DNA from: JBEGQX01 sp041180805
GTDB lineage: Bacteria; Planctomycetota; Planctomycetia; Gemmatales; Gemmataceae
Length of the DNA stretch: 21,822 nt
NCBI GenBank assembly: GCA_041180805.1
Contig: JBEGQX010000211.1
Location: 1 to 21,822, forward strand
Direction: 5' to 3'
Within the stretch, counting starts at the first letter, position 1. Every line of letters begins with the position of its first letter. A program made the translations under genes and the position numbers. This document shows, piece after piece, positions 14,004 through 21,822 of the stretch. The notes beneath the pieces were generated by a model. The model saw only the letters and a list, made by a program, of their open reading frames with translations, searched no databases and had not been told where the DNA came from.

Positions 14004-16091
14004 TTATCGTCTGCGAACAATCCAAATTGCGCCACCCAGGCCAACCACCGAAAGAAGCATCATGGCCAAAGGAAGATATTTCAGCCGGGTAACGGTTTCC
14101 TCTCCCACAGAAAAGCGATACTCTTTGCGCTCCTGACCTTTTGGTTTCTCACCAAGGTCCTTGCGGTCCCTAAGCCAGGAAAGGCTACTGTTGAACAAGG
14201 CGGTGTGAGTTTCACCAAAACGGCCATTGATGCCTTCATTCGAAATCCAATTCGAATCGCCAAATACCACCATTCTTGGCTTGTCTTCCTGCCCAGCCAT
14301 GCTTTCATGGCCCGGAACCTGCGCCAAAGGATTGGGGCCACCTTTTTCGGTCACCGCCACTGCCACACCCACCTGCCCCTTGGCAAGCCTGGCTTCCAGT
14401 TTCTTTTCATCTTTGCGCATTTCAGCCACCATTTCACCAACATTGGCCCCCATATCCGCTTCCACCCAAACTGGAATTCGAGGATCTGTAAGCAAAAGTT
14501 CCTCCACCTTGAAGGCTTCCTGACCACTGGCGGAAGGAATGCCTTTAACAGGGCGCATTCCCTCAAACAAAAACAAGGATGCTGTTCTTTCGTTGGTGAA
14601 AGCCTTGGCGATGGCGTTGGTGCTTTTTCGCGCCGCCATCACGGTAAGCGTGGATGGTTTGCGTTCATTCAAGGGGGTAAACACTTCTTCATCACCAACA
14701 TCCACTTGAAACTCCCTTAAAAGAGCTTTCAAGTTGGGCATTGGAACCATTTGTTTTTTTCCACCAGCATTTTCCACTTCCACATCCAGGAATAAAAGCA
14801 GCTTGCCTTTTTTACCCCCTGTTCCCTTCAAATAACTTCGCAGGGTATCAATCGCCTGCGGCGGAGGATCCATCTTGGGGCGGGCCATGATGACAACATC
14901 GGCATCCGCTGGAACAGCCTTGGCATTACGATCCAAATTCAATTTTTCCAGCTTGTAGTTACCCTTGGCTGTTTCCTCCCAGAGTGAACCGCTGCCGGAA
15001 TTAGAACCGGGCTTTTTATCATCAACATCCAATTCACCATTTCCCTGGGTAAAATAAACCACCGCCTGCGACTTACCTTCTGCCAGATAGGTCATGGTTT
15101 TCACAAGCTGGCCTTCACCAAGAAACTGGAACCCACCCCCCTCGGCATCACGCATTCGCGGGTCTTGCTGCGGGATGGAATAAAGGTCCTGATACTTGAT
15201 AAAATCGTAAACGGGTTTCTCACCTGTCCCATAGACGACCAGCAAGCCCAAGGAATCTGGAATCTGATACTTTTCCTGAAGCTTGATCATATCCTGCGCA
15301 TCCAAGTCGCGGGAAACCGATTGCCAGGTAAGCTTCTTGGTATGGGTCTTGAATGTTTCCAGAAGTGTTTCTGTTTCCACAGTAATCAGGTTGTTCCCCG
15401 GTAGAAGAACATACACCTTCACAGGATCCTTCAGGTTCGCGAGGAAGTTCTGGGTGCTGTCACTGATGGAGTACAAACCAGAAGATGTGAAATCGAATGT
15501 TCGGTTGAAGAAGTCATATTTGCCAAGAGGAACATACGCCAGAACATTCACAATTCCAAGAACGGCAAGCAGAAGAATACCTGTGAGGAAGGCATTTGTG
15601 CCGTAAAGCAGCCTGCGCAGGCCTGCATTAGACCTTTCAAAGCTTTTGGCAAGAAGAACACTCAGGAACATTAGGGCCAGCCCACCGAACAGCAAGCCGG
15701 CACAAAGCAAGACGATTCCCGGACTTTTGCGCCATTCTGCCAACCCACCAGAGAACACAGCGGAATGTTCCACAAAGGGAAGGGTAATTCCCAGAATGGC
15801 AGTAATAAAACCAGCCCCACCACCCAGAAAGATCATTCCTATACGAAGGGCATCCGCATCCGGGGTTTCGCGCCGGTTTCTACCCGCAAGGACAAAACCA
15901 ATTCCCATGGCATAAACCGCTATGGTGCCCGACCAAAGAATATAGGGAAGCTGGGCCTTTCCAAACCGCCAGGCTATGATTCCGCAAGCCAGTGCAAATA
16001 CGCCCGCCACCATGAAGGCGCCAAAGTTCATCACTGTCTGGTTGCGGGACAACCCTTCCACCCAACCCTGATTATTTTTGTTGTTGTTCAT
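14004..16091 (-). CDS. GldG-like ABC-type auxiliary membrane protein
   Basis: A 695-residue protein of the GldG/ABC_transp_aux type. Five membrane helices are visible at about 22-42, 50-70, 83-107, 124-147 and 160-186, and one C-terminal helix at about 671-691 before RRR. The extracytoplasmic domain starts with NRTFDFTSSGLYSISDSTQNFL (about 196-217), the family's typical FDlT...ySlSd entry, followed by LKDPVKVYVLLPG and a Rossmann-like region with ADVVIMARP and LLLFLDVEVEN. In Bacteroidetes, GldG works with GldA and GldF in gliding; here it more likely serves an envelope export or assembly function. The ATG at 16091 has GGAGAA seven bases upstream, and the permease gene ends 22 bp before it. 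Four of the five N-terminal helices precede the usual GldG start, an extension relative to the simple family layout. Confidence 0.88.
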   Translation of the reverse strand: MNNNKNNQGWVEGLSRNQTVMNFGAFMVAGVFALACGIIAWRFGKAQLPYILWSGTIAVYAMGIGFVLAGRNRRETPDADALRIGMIFLGGGAGFITAILGITLPFVEHSAVFSGGLAEWRKSPGIVLLCAGLLFGGLALMFLSVLLAKSFERSNAGLRRLLYGTNAFLTGILLLAVLGIVNVLAYVPLGKYDFFNRTFDFTSSGLYSISDSTQNFLANLKDPVKVYVLLPGNNLITVETETLLETFKTHTKKLTWQSVSRDLDAQDMIKLQEKYQIPDSLGLLVVYGTGEKPVYDFIKYQDLYSIPQQDPRMRDAEGGGFQFLGEGQLVKTMTYLAEGKSQAVVYFTQGNGELDVDDKKPGSNSGSGSLWEETAKGNYKLEKLNLDRNAKAVPADADVVIMARPKMDPPPQAIDTLRSYLKGTGGKKGKLLLFLDVEVENAGGKKQMVPMPNLKALLREFQVDVGDEEVFTPLNERKPSTLTVMAARKSTNAIAKAFTNERTASLFLFEGMRPVKGIPSASGQEAFKVEELLLTDPRIPVWVEADMGANVGEMVAEMRKDEKKLEARLAKGQVGVAVAVTEKGGPNPLAQVPGHESMAGQEDKPRMVVFGDSNWISNEGINGRFGETHTALFNSSLSWLRDRKDLGEKPKGQERKEYRFSVGEETVTRLKYLPLAMMLLSVVGLGGAIWIVRRR

Positions 16092-16113
16092 TTTGATTCT
16101 CCAAGGCTGGTTG

Positions 16114-17685
16114 TTATTTCCACTTCCTGAATTCCAAGGTCTTCACGGTCAGGAACAACCAGAAGATCGCAAAGGAAACATGGAACAAAAGGAACTTTGG
16201 AACCAATTTTCCCTCGAGGTTAGTGTTCCAAACATCCAGATACGAGACATGCATGAGAACCTGATACCAGGGGCCACCCGGGTTTTGCCCGAAAATCCTT
16301 TCCCGGATGATTGCCACGATGAAAAGCCCCAACATGCCGGCAAAAGTAAGAACGCCACTGATGATTTGGTTTCTGCTAAGGCTGCTGAAGAAAAGCCCCA
16401 TGGAAACAAAGGCCGCCCCGGTCGCGCAAAGACCTATGAAAAAACTGATTAGCGGGCGGTAATCAAAAGCTGGCGCTCCAGCTAGCGGCAAGGCCAGCAG
16501 GTACAACCCAAAGGGGGCCCACACTACCAGATACATCACAAACCCGGCCAGAAATTTACTGAGAACTATCGTCAATTCATCCACGGGAGCGGTAAGAAGA
16601 ACCTCCACGGTGCCAGACCTTTGCTCTTCGCTTAAAAGGCGCATAGTTATTGCTGGCACAATGAAAATGATTGCCAAAACAGGCACAAGGTCGATCACAT
16701 AGTTTCGCACAATGGGTTCGATATTAGTGCGGGAGACCGCAAGCCGATTGACAAAATCGATGTAGCCAAACCAGGCGGCAATCACAAAGCCCAGAAGCAC
16801 AAAGTAGGCTATGGGTGAAAAGAACATCGCCCCAAGCTCTCTCTGCGCCAACACCGCAAGCTTGCTTTCCGAGGCAAGCATTCCCGTCGCGGTGAACAAA
16901 AGGCCGCCAAGGGTCATGAGGAGGAAACCACCGGGAATGAAGAAATCACCCGGACGTGTCTTCAATATGCCCAGATTATGAAGAAGCGGAGGCAATGCAG
17001 AGCGCAGAAACGCATACAAGAAAAGAACCGCTCCAGCCCAAAAAATGATTCTTGCACTTTGCCAGGCAAAATCATCTCCCATGCCACGGGACCCAAGATA
17101 GGCAACAAGAAACAGTAAGCCAAACAGCCCACCGACAAAGAACTGTGGTAGAAATGGAGCCGCCTTCACACTTTCGGGGCCGAGGATGCATCCAGTAATC
17201 CCCACCACCGCACACACGGCGCCGATAAGTCCTATCACATTTTGGGAGGTTGATCTTAAAGACCCTTCTGTTTCATGTCGCAGGAATGCGAGTTCAAACA
17301 ATAGCCCGAGCAGAAATGCCAGCGATCCCAAACCAAACATGCCGGATTTGCCAAACAAAGGCAACAAAAAGCATATGGCGCCCAGCAGTAAAAGGCTGTA
17401 CCCGAACATCATGTAAGCCCGGCGGAATTGCAATTCCTGGTCAAACGCCGCATGAAAAAGCAAGCCGGCAAAACCTATCGCCATCGCAAACGAAGCCCAA
17501 CCCATTCCCAGGCTTGCCACTTTTCCGGAAAGGTTCAGGGCTATGGCCAAACCACCGAAGATGGTGAGCGCGGCCCCCAAGCTTCCCACAATCCGGGCAA
17601 GGGTTGGCTCATCCGCCACCATTTCCGATGGGCCTGCACCCGGTTTCAAGTTCGGGTTATTCCAAGGGGTTGTTATTGGTTCCAT
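16114..17685 (-). CDS. ABC-2-type permease (GldF-like) with long polytopic N-terminus
   Basis: A 523-residue integral membrane protein. Residues from about 285 to the end match ABC-2 permeases: a helix near 285-308, helices around 330-350, then the cytoplasmic coupling segment RLLSEEQRSGTVEVLLTAPV followed by DELTIVLSKFLAGFVMYLVVW and further helices. The preceding 280 residues hold about eight more hydrophobic helices (for example AALTIFGGLAIAL, YMMFGYSLLLLGAICFLLPL, NVIGLIGAVCAVVGITGCIL), so the protein is about twice the length of a minimal GldF. The ATG at 17685 has GGAG eight bases upstream. It lies between the ATPase gene (54 bp upstream) and the GldG-like gene, and would form the channel of the complex with them. 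Confidence 0.9.
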   Translation of the reverse strand: MEPITTPWNNPNLKPGAGPSEMVADEPTLARIVGSLGAALTIFGGLAIALNLSGKVASLGMGWASFAMAIGFAGLLFHAAFDQELQFRRAYMMFGYSLLLLGAICFLLPLFGKSGMFGLGSLAFLLGLLFELAFLRHETEGSLRSTSQNVIGLIGAVCAVVGITGCILGPESVKAAPFLPQFFVGGLFGLLFLVAYLGSRGMGDDFAWQSARIIFWAGAVLFLYAFLRSALPPLLHNLGILKTRPGDFFIPGGFLLMTLGGLLFTATGMLASESKLAVLAQRELGAMFFSPIAYFVLLGFVIAAWFGYIDFVNRLAVSRTNIEPIVRNYVIDLVPVLAIIFIVPAITMRLLSEEQRSGTVEVLLTAPVDELTIVLSKFLAGFVMYLVVWAPFGLYLLALPLAGAPAFDYRPLISFFIGLCATGAAFVSMGLFFSSLSRNQIISGVLTFAGMLGLFIVAIIRERIFGQNPGGPWYQVLMHVSYLDVWNTNLEGKLVPKFLLFHVSFAIFWLFLTVKTLEFRKWK

Positions 17686-17739
17686 CTGGTCGACTCCAGT
17701 TATGTTGATTCTTTTTTTGCGAGTAATGTCAGGGTTTGG

Positions 17740-18693
17740 CTAGGCCTTGGCCGGGGCAGACATAGAAAAGTCATCCTGGTTGTTGATTTCGTTCCAACGA
17801 TCCTGAAGGTTCCTGCGCCTTTGATCCAGCTTTCTGCAAGACCAGCCATTCTGCACGATTTTCTGGAAAACGGCCTCCCGCAGGTCTCCATGCTCGGAAC
17901 AGCGCACGTCAAACGATCCAAAGCCATCACCAAGATTTTGGTGGTTTACAGAAACCACTCCCTGAAGTTCTCTTAAACTGTTGGCGATTTGCACCTCTGG
18001 CCCCCGGGCTTCCAACTGAACCACAGCATCTGTTTCAATCTCTGAAATCTTTTTGGCAAAAGCCAATCGGCCACGCCTCATGATGAGTACGCGCTGCACA
18101 ATAGTTTCCACCTCGGCAAGCAGGTGCGAACTAAAAACAATCGTATGATTCTGGCCAAGTTCCTTTAGCATTTTCAGGGTTTCGAGCTTCTGTTCGGGGT
18201 CCAAACCATCGGTAGGTTCATCCAAAATCAAAAGTTTGGGGTCGGCAAGAAGCGCATCCGCCAGTCCAACTCTCTGGCGGTAACCCTTGGAGAGGGAGCC
18301 CAACAACCTTCTTCGAACCTCTCGCACACGACACTTTTCAAGAACCTGATCAATACGCGCGGTTCGAACCCGCCTGTCCACACCTTTTAAACGGGCCCTG
18401 AAGTTCAGGTATTCTTCCACACGCATTTCGGGATAAAGAGGTATGCTTTCAGGCAGATAGCCAATCTGTTTGCGAACCTCCATGGAATCATTCATCACAT
18501 CAAACCCACCAACCCTGGCGGTTCCGCTGGTTGCCGGGTAAAAGGTGGTGAGAATGCGCATGATGGTTGATTTGCCTGCGCCGTTATTGCCAAGCAAGCC
18601 CACTATCTCGTTATTTTCCACTTGGAAAGAGACATCCCGCACCGCAAGGATGGGGCCGAAATATTTTGTTAGATTTTCTACTTCGATCATCAT
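17740..18693 (-). CDS. ABC transporter ATP-binding protein (GldA-like)
   Basis: A 317-residue nucleotide-binding subunit. Walker A is GNNGAGKST (35-43), the signature motif is LSKGYRQR (134-141), Walker B with the catalytic Glu is LLILDEP (154-160), the D-loop is GLDP, and the switch His is H190 in SSHLLAE. The Q-loop region reads IGYLPE, common in this branch. Residues after about 215 form a C-terminal extension of about 100 residues. A TTG two codons earlier is in frame, but the ATG at 18693 has AGGTGA six bases upstream and is preferred. It is the first gene of the four-gene ABC/Gld-type cassette and powers the permease encoded 54 bp downstream. Confidence 0.95.
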   Translation of the reverse strand: MMIEVENLTKYFGPILAVRDVSFQVENNEIVGLLGNNGAGKSTIMRILTTFYPATSGTARVGGFDVMNDSMEVRKQIGYLPESIPLYPEMRVEEYLNFRARLKGVDRRVRTARIDQVLEKCRVREVRRRLLGSLSKGYRQRVGLADALLADPKLLILDEPTDGLDPEQKLETLKMLKELGQNHTIVFSSHLLAEVETIVQRVLIMRRGRLAFAKKISEIETDAVVQLEARGPEVQIANSLRELQGVVSVNHQNLGDGFGSFDVRCSEHGDLREAVFQKIVQNGWSCRKLDQRRRNLQDRWNEINNQDDFSMSAPAKA

Positions 18694-18773
18694 GGCCAAT
18701 CACCTGAATAATCCGCGGGAACCTTCGCAGACGGGCTAGAACATTTCCCGCTCCGCTTTGGTCCTCATCAGAA

Positions 18774-18802
18774 TATCTAACGGGTTGGCACAGAGACTTC
18801 AA
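18774..18802 (-). promoter_or_regulatory. Weak candidate promoter for the ABC/Gld-type operon
   Basis: On the minus strand TTGAAG (18802-18797) and TAGATA (18779-18774) are 17 bp apart in the 139-bp gap between the helicase-nuclease stop and the ABC ATPase start. Matches to consensus are only partial, so this is a suggestion based on spacing and position. Confidence 0.25.
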
Positions 18803-18832
18803 GAGGCTAGTTGGAAAGAACTGTAGTTACTG

Positions 18833-21822
18833 TCATACAGCAAGTTGGGCCAGTTCTTCATCATTTAGAGGATGACCCGCCAGTTTTTTCATCTCGGAAA
18901 GTTTAGCCTTAAGGCCTGCGCCAAACTCCCTTAGCGTATCCATGGAAAATTCATAGTCATGAATCTTTTCATGATCCAGCAAAACCAGCCTTACCTTGAT
19001 CAACGCTTGTTTTTTGGGAAGCTTCCCACAGTTTTCCATCGCCAACGCATATAACTGCATCTGAAACTGATGTTTGCTTATCGATTGATCCGCAGGGCCG
19101 GCATCAGTCTTCCAATCCACTATCTCAATGGTGCCATCTTCTTGCATCACCCATTTATCTATGCGCCCCTGAACCAGCCAGCCTTCCACGGGTAATAGAA
19201 AATCCTGTTCCACCATCCCGGGGGATCTCAGTATTTGTTGAACCTCTTCGCTTTGGGCATATTTCAATAGATTACTCACCTTTGCTTTGATGGACTTAAT
19301 CTGTCCGGCATCCAAAATAAGAGCCTCATCCTCAAGATCCATTTCGCGGGCTGCCAGCGCAAGCTCGGCATCCACCAGGCAATCTATCCACTTTCGTTGG
19401 TCGTTTTCAGCAAGATCGATCCATTCCGCATACCTTTCCAACGCGCGGTGAACCGCGGTGCCTATGGTTGCACCAATCTGCCTGGAGCTTTCACTCTTCC
19501 TGGCAGACCCGATCTGGGAAGGCTGCGGGATATGATAATTGGGCTGCACATGGTAACTCGTCTTAAGGTGCCATCTTGCTGGCGCATCGTTAAATTCCTC
19601 GGTTTGTTCCTCTAACTTGGTTACAGCCAAAGGGCTGTACATGGAATTTTCCGAGTAGGCTTTCATATCGAACTGCCAATCAGAATCATCATTTTTTGCA
19701 AGCACAGGTGCAACATGGGCATCCGGCTGACTGCGCAATTGTATCTTCAAGCCTTTTTCCTCCCACACTCCAGCCTTGAAGTGGCTGTCCTGCAGACCCA
19801 AAGCGGAATAAAACCATTTCCGCCAGGATTCACCATTCGTTCTCGGCTTTTGCGCGGACAGGATCAACACTTCCTCCGCCCTGGTGGCGGCCACATAAAA
19901 CAACCGTCTGGATTCTGCCAATTCGCGGGCTTTCTTTTCCTTTGCAGCTTTTTTATGGGCCCAGTTTGACTCTTCTGTTCTTGGCAACAAGGGATGGCGG
20001 ATGCGAAGCCCAACTAATCCATTGGAATCCACCATCACACTTTCAGCAGACTTGCCTGAAACTGGCCTTTGAAGATTAGGAACCACCACCAGCGGAAACT
20101 GCAATCCCTTGGATGCATGCACTGTCATGATCTGAACCGCATTCATTCCTTCCGCCTCGACAGCGGCTTGTGAATCCTTGATGCTTTCCTCGGCCCTTTG
20201 CTGCAATCCGTTGGCAACCCGCGCAAGACTGGAACCGGGCTTGGATTCCTCCAACCTCAGGAATTCAAAAAACTGCCCCAGGTTCGCGATCACCTGTTCG
20301 CCATCATGTTGGGATGCGTATCTCTGGTAAGCGCCACTTTCCTCGAGACACATTTGCAATAAATCGGTGTGGGACATCCGGTCTGCCAATCGTCGCCATT
20401 CCCCTTGCAAACCAACCTTGGCAGATGCATTGACCAACCGGGATTTGTCTTCCTGGCTGAACTGCTTCCATGCGGATTTCAGGTTCTTCAAATCCTGCGG
20501 AGGCAACTTATGGAGTTTGCCTTTTTCGCAGGCTTTTTCAAGATCCGCATCCAAGCTTTGAAGAATGGACAACCCCCTGGGCAATCTTCTGCCACCCAGG
20601 TAATGGAAAAACATCAAATCAGCATCGTTGCATGCGATTGCGGGCCCCCGAAGCACACCCAGCAGCGCCACATCGTTTCCCGGCTGGGAAAGGCACAAGC
20701 ACAGGTGCATCATGTCCACAATTTCCTGCCTTTGCCAAAACCCCACTCCACCATGCACCGCGTAAGGAATTCCCCGAGCACGGAGATGCTCCTCCAGATT
20801 GCGAAGAATCTTGTTTCTGGAGGGAATCAAAATGGCCATATCTTTCCAACTAAAAGTCTGACAAATACCATTCCAGTCTGGCTTCTGTCTGGGACTGCCA
20901 TAATGACGAACCAATTCATCCGCAATCATCCGCACCTGATTTACTCCAATATCCTCGACTGTTTCCTCCTCGGAATCTGATTTGTCTTCTTCATTAAATT
21001 CGGCCGCTTCCAGATAAATGGTTTCTCCCCTGCCCTCCACCTTGAGGCCCGCCACAAGTTCCTGAAACTTCACCTGAAAACTTTGATTGGGATCATAATT
21101 GTGGCTTATGGGGTCGAATACGTATTTGAACAACTTGTTAAAGAAACTAAGCGGGGTATGTTCAAGCGTACGAAAATTCTCGCTCAGGCGCATTTCGCCC
21201 AATCGGACATTCTCTTCCACTTCCACTTGCGAGGCGTTTTCATAATGGGTGGGTAATTCACCATGCCCATGATCCCGGTTGGATTCGATGATAAGCTTTT
21301 GCACATCGTGAAACACAGAAACATCCGCCTGACGAAAGCCATAGATCGATTGCTGGGGGTCCCCCACCACAAAGAGACGGTCTTCTTCAAGCTTTGTGTC
21401 AGGCCCATTGGCTACGAGATGCGAAAGAATTTCCCACTGCAGCTTGCTGGTATCCTGAAATTCATCAATCTGAATAAATCGGAAGCGCTTCTTCAACTCC
21501 TGGGGTACATTGGGGTAGGTTTCGAAAAGCCACAAAACCCTTCTTGCGACTGTATCAAAATCAAACGCATTCCTTGCATGACACAACCTCATGTATTCAT
21601 CATGCGCCCTGCGAAGAATAACCATGAGATGATTTCTGGCATGCAGGGCGCGTATTTCCAAATCACGATCAAACTTTGAATCTTTCAGGGCTTCTTGCCA
21701 ACCTGATTGAAGGTCTTCCATTTCTTGCTTTACAACCGCAAAGTTTTTTAAGCCCCTGACGTGACCATCTGAATCCAGAAGCAATTCGAATAACTTTTTA
21801 AAAACCTCTAATTGCTTTGCGG
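18833..21822 (-). CDS. AddA/RecB-like UvrD-family helicase-nuclease (5' end outside window)
   Basis: The frame is open to the right edge, so the N-terminus with Walker A and motif Ia is missing; 996 residues are visible. An internal TTG at 21784 is only the first possible start inside the window. Helicase motif II is IDEFQDT (near 21465), motif III is GDPQQSIYGFRQAD (near 21360), motif V is MTVHASKGLQFP (near 20130) and motif VI is RRLFYVAATRAEE (near 19900). The C-terminal RecB-type PD-(D/E)XK nuclease shows GTAVHRALE, then GRIDKW, IVDWKT and QMQLYALA with the expected His, Asp, Asp/Lys and Gln. The enzyme would process double-strand breaks before RecA loading, or work in a related repair role. 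The order of domains fits AddA; an AddB partner, if present, would lie to the right of the window. It is followed by the ABC operon after 139 bp. Confidence 0.9.
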   Translation of the reverse strand, partial: AKQLEVFKKLFELLLDSDGHVRGLKNFAVVKQEMEDLQSGWQEALKDSKFDRDLEIRALHARNHLMVILRRAHDEYMRLCHARNAFDFDTVARRVLWLFETYPNVPQELKKRFRFIQIDEFQDTSKLQWEILSHLVANGPDTKLEEDRLFVVGDPQQSIYGFRQADVSVFHDVQKLIIESNRDHGHGELPTHYENASQVEVEENVRLGEMRLSENFRTLEHTPLSFFNKLFKYVFDPISHNYDPNQSFQVKFQELVAGLKVEGRGETIYLEAAEFNEEDKSDSEEETVEDIGVNQVRMIADELVRHYGSPRQKPDWNGICQTFSWKDMAILIPSRNKILRNLEEHLRARGIPYAVHGGVGFWQRQEIVDMMHLCLCLSQPGNDVALLGVLRGPAIACNDADLMFFHYLGGRRLPRGLSILQSLDADLEKACEKGKLHKLPPQDLKNLKSAWKQFSQEDKSRLVNASAKVGLQGEWRRLADRMSHTDLLQMCLEESGAYQRYASQHDGEQVIANLGQFFEFLRLEESKPGSSLARVANGLQQRAEESIKDSQAAVEAEGMNAVQIMTVHASKGLQFPLVVVPNLQRPVSGKSAESVMVDSNGLVGLRIRHPLLPRTEESNWAHKKAAKEKKARELAESRRLFYVAATRAEEVLILSAQKPRTNGESWRKWFYSALGLQDSHFKAGVWEEKGLKIQLRSQPDAHVAPVLAKNDDSDWQFDMKAYSENSMYSPLAVTKLEEQTEEFNDAPARWHLKTSYHVQPNYHIPQPSQIGSARKSESSRQIGATIGTAVHRALERYAEWIDLAENDQRKWIDCLVDAELALAAREMDLEDEALILDAGQIKSIKAKVSNLLKYAQSEEVQQILRSPGMVEQDFLLPVEGWLVQGRIDKWVMQEDGTIEIVDWKTDAGPADQSISKHQFQMQLYALAMENCGKLPKKQALIKVRLVLLDHEKIHDYEFSMDTLREFGAGLKAKLSEMKKLAGHPLNDEELAQLAV

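Noticed and set aside
13982..14044. Extended start of the DUF4340 gene overlapping the GldG-like gene
   Set aside because: It would bury the membrane anchor behind 21 polar residues and lacks a good ribosome binding site, unlike the ATG at 13981.
13971..14720. 249-codon plus-strand open frame opposite the GldG-like gene
   Set aside because: Antisense to a protein with clear family features and membrane helices; its composition looks like reversed coding sequence.

Overview
The window looks like a moderate-GC planctomycete chromosome, possibly Gemmatales-like. The evidence is a DUF1559 pseudopilin with the planctomycete N-terminal signature and C-terminal H-X9-DG motif, a secreted multihaem cytochrome c with an embedded PA14 domain, and an ECF sigma factor paired with a zinc-less membrane anti-sigma factor. 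No phage, transposon, tRNA, rRNA or CRISPR array was seen. Every gene except the DUF1559 gene is on the minus strand, and both edge genes are cut by the window.

Left block (1-5518, minus). Transcription runs from metG (5518-3953) through an ECF sigma factor (3862-3248) into its overlapping anti-sigma gene (3255-2260). A 131-bp gap with a perfect 14-bp tandem repeat and a perfect 10-bp hairpin follows, then a secreted pentahaem cytochrome c/PA14 protein (2128 to beyond position 1). The membrane and extracytoplasmic part of the anti-sigma factor resembles the DUF1559 pseudopilin encoded 2.5 kb away.

Centre (5519-10273). A 200-bp divergent region precedes the only plus-strand gene, the pseudopilin (5720-6727). 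It holds a promoter-like TTGACA/TAAATT pair and a 15-bp 7-1-7 palindrome resembling a Fur-type operator. A strong terminator closes that gene. On the minus strand lie polX (8561-6807, starting with TTG) and a PseG-like nucleotide-sugar hydrolase (9768-8695) with its own terminator. A 505-bp stretch without a convincing gene (9769-10273) holds several inverted repeats.

Right block (10274-21822, minus). A compact cassette runs ABC ATPase (18693-17740), ABC-2 permease (17685-16114), GldG-like auxiliary membrane protein (16091-14004) and DUF4340 protein (13981-11444), with gaps of 22-54 bp. It continues after 21 bp into a DegT/StrS-family sugar aminotransferase (11422-10274). The first four genes are a Gld-type envelope ABC system. 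Upstream of them is the 3' part of an AddA/RecB-like helicase-nuclease (from beyond 21822 to 18833).

No clearly new defence or mobile system is visible. The most interesting items are the anti-sigma/pseudopilin resemblance, the Fur-like palindrome before the pseudopilin, the repeat-rich leader of the cytochrome gene, and the aminotransferase attached to the Gld-type cassette.
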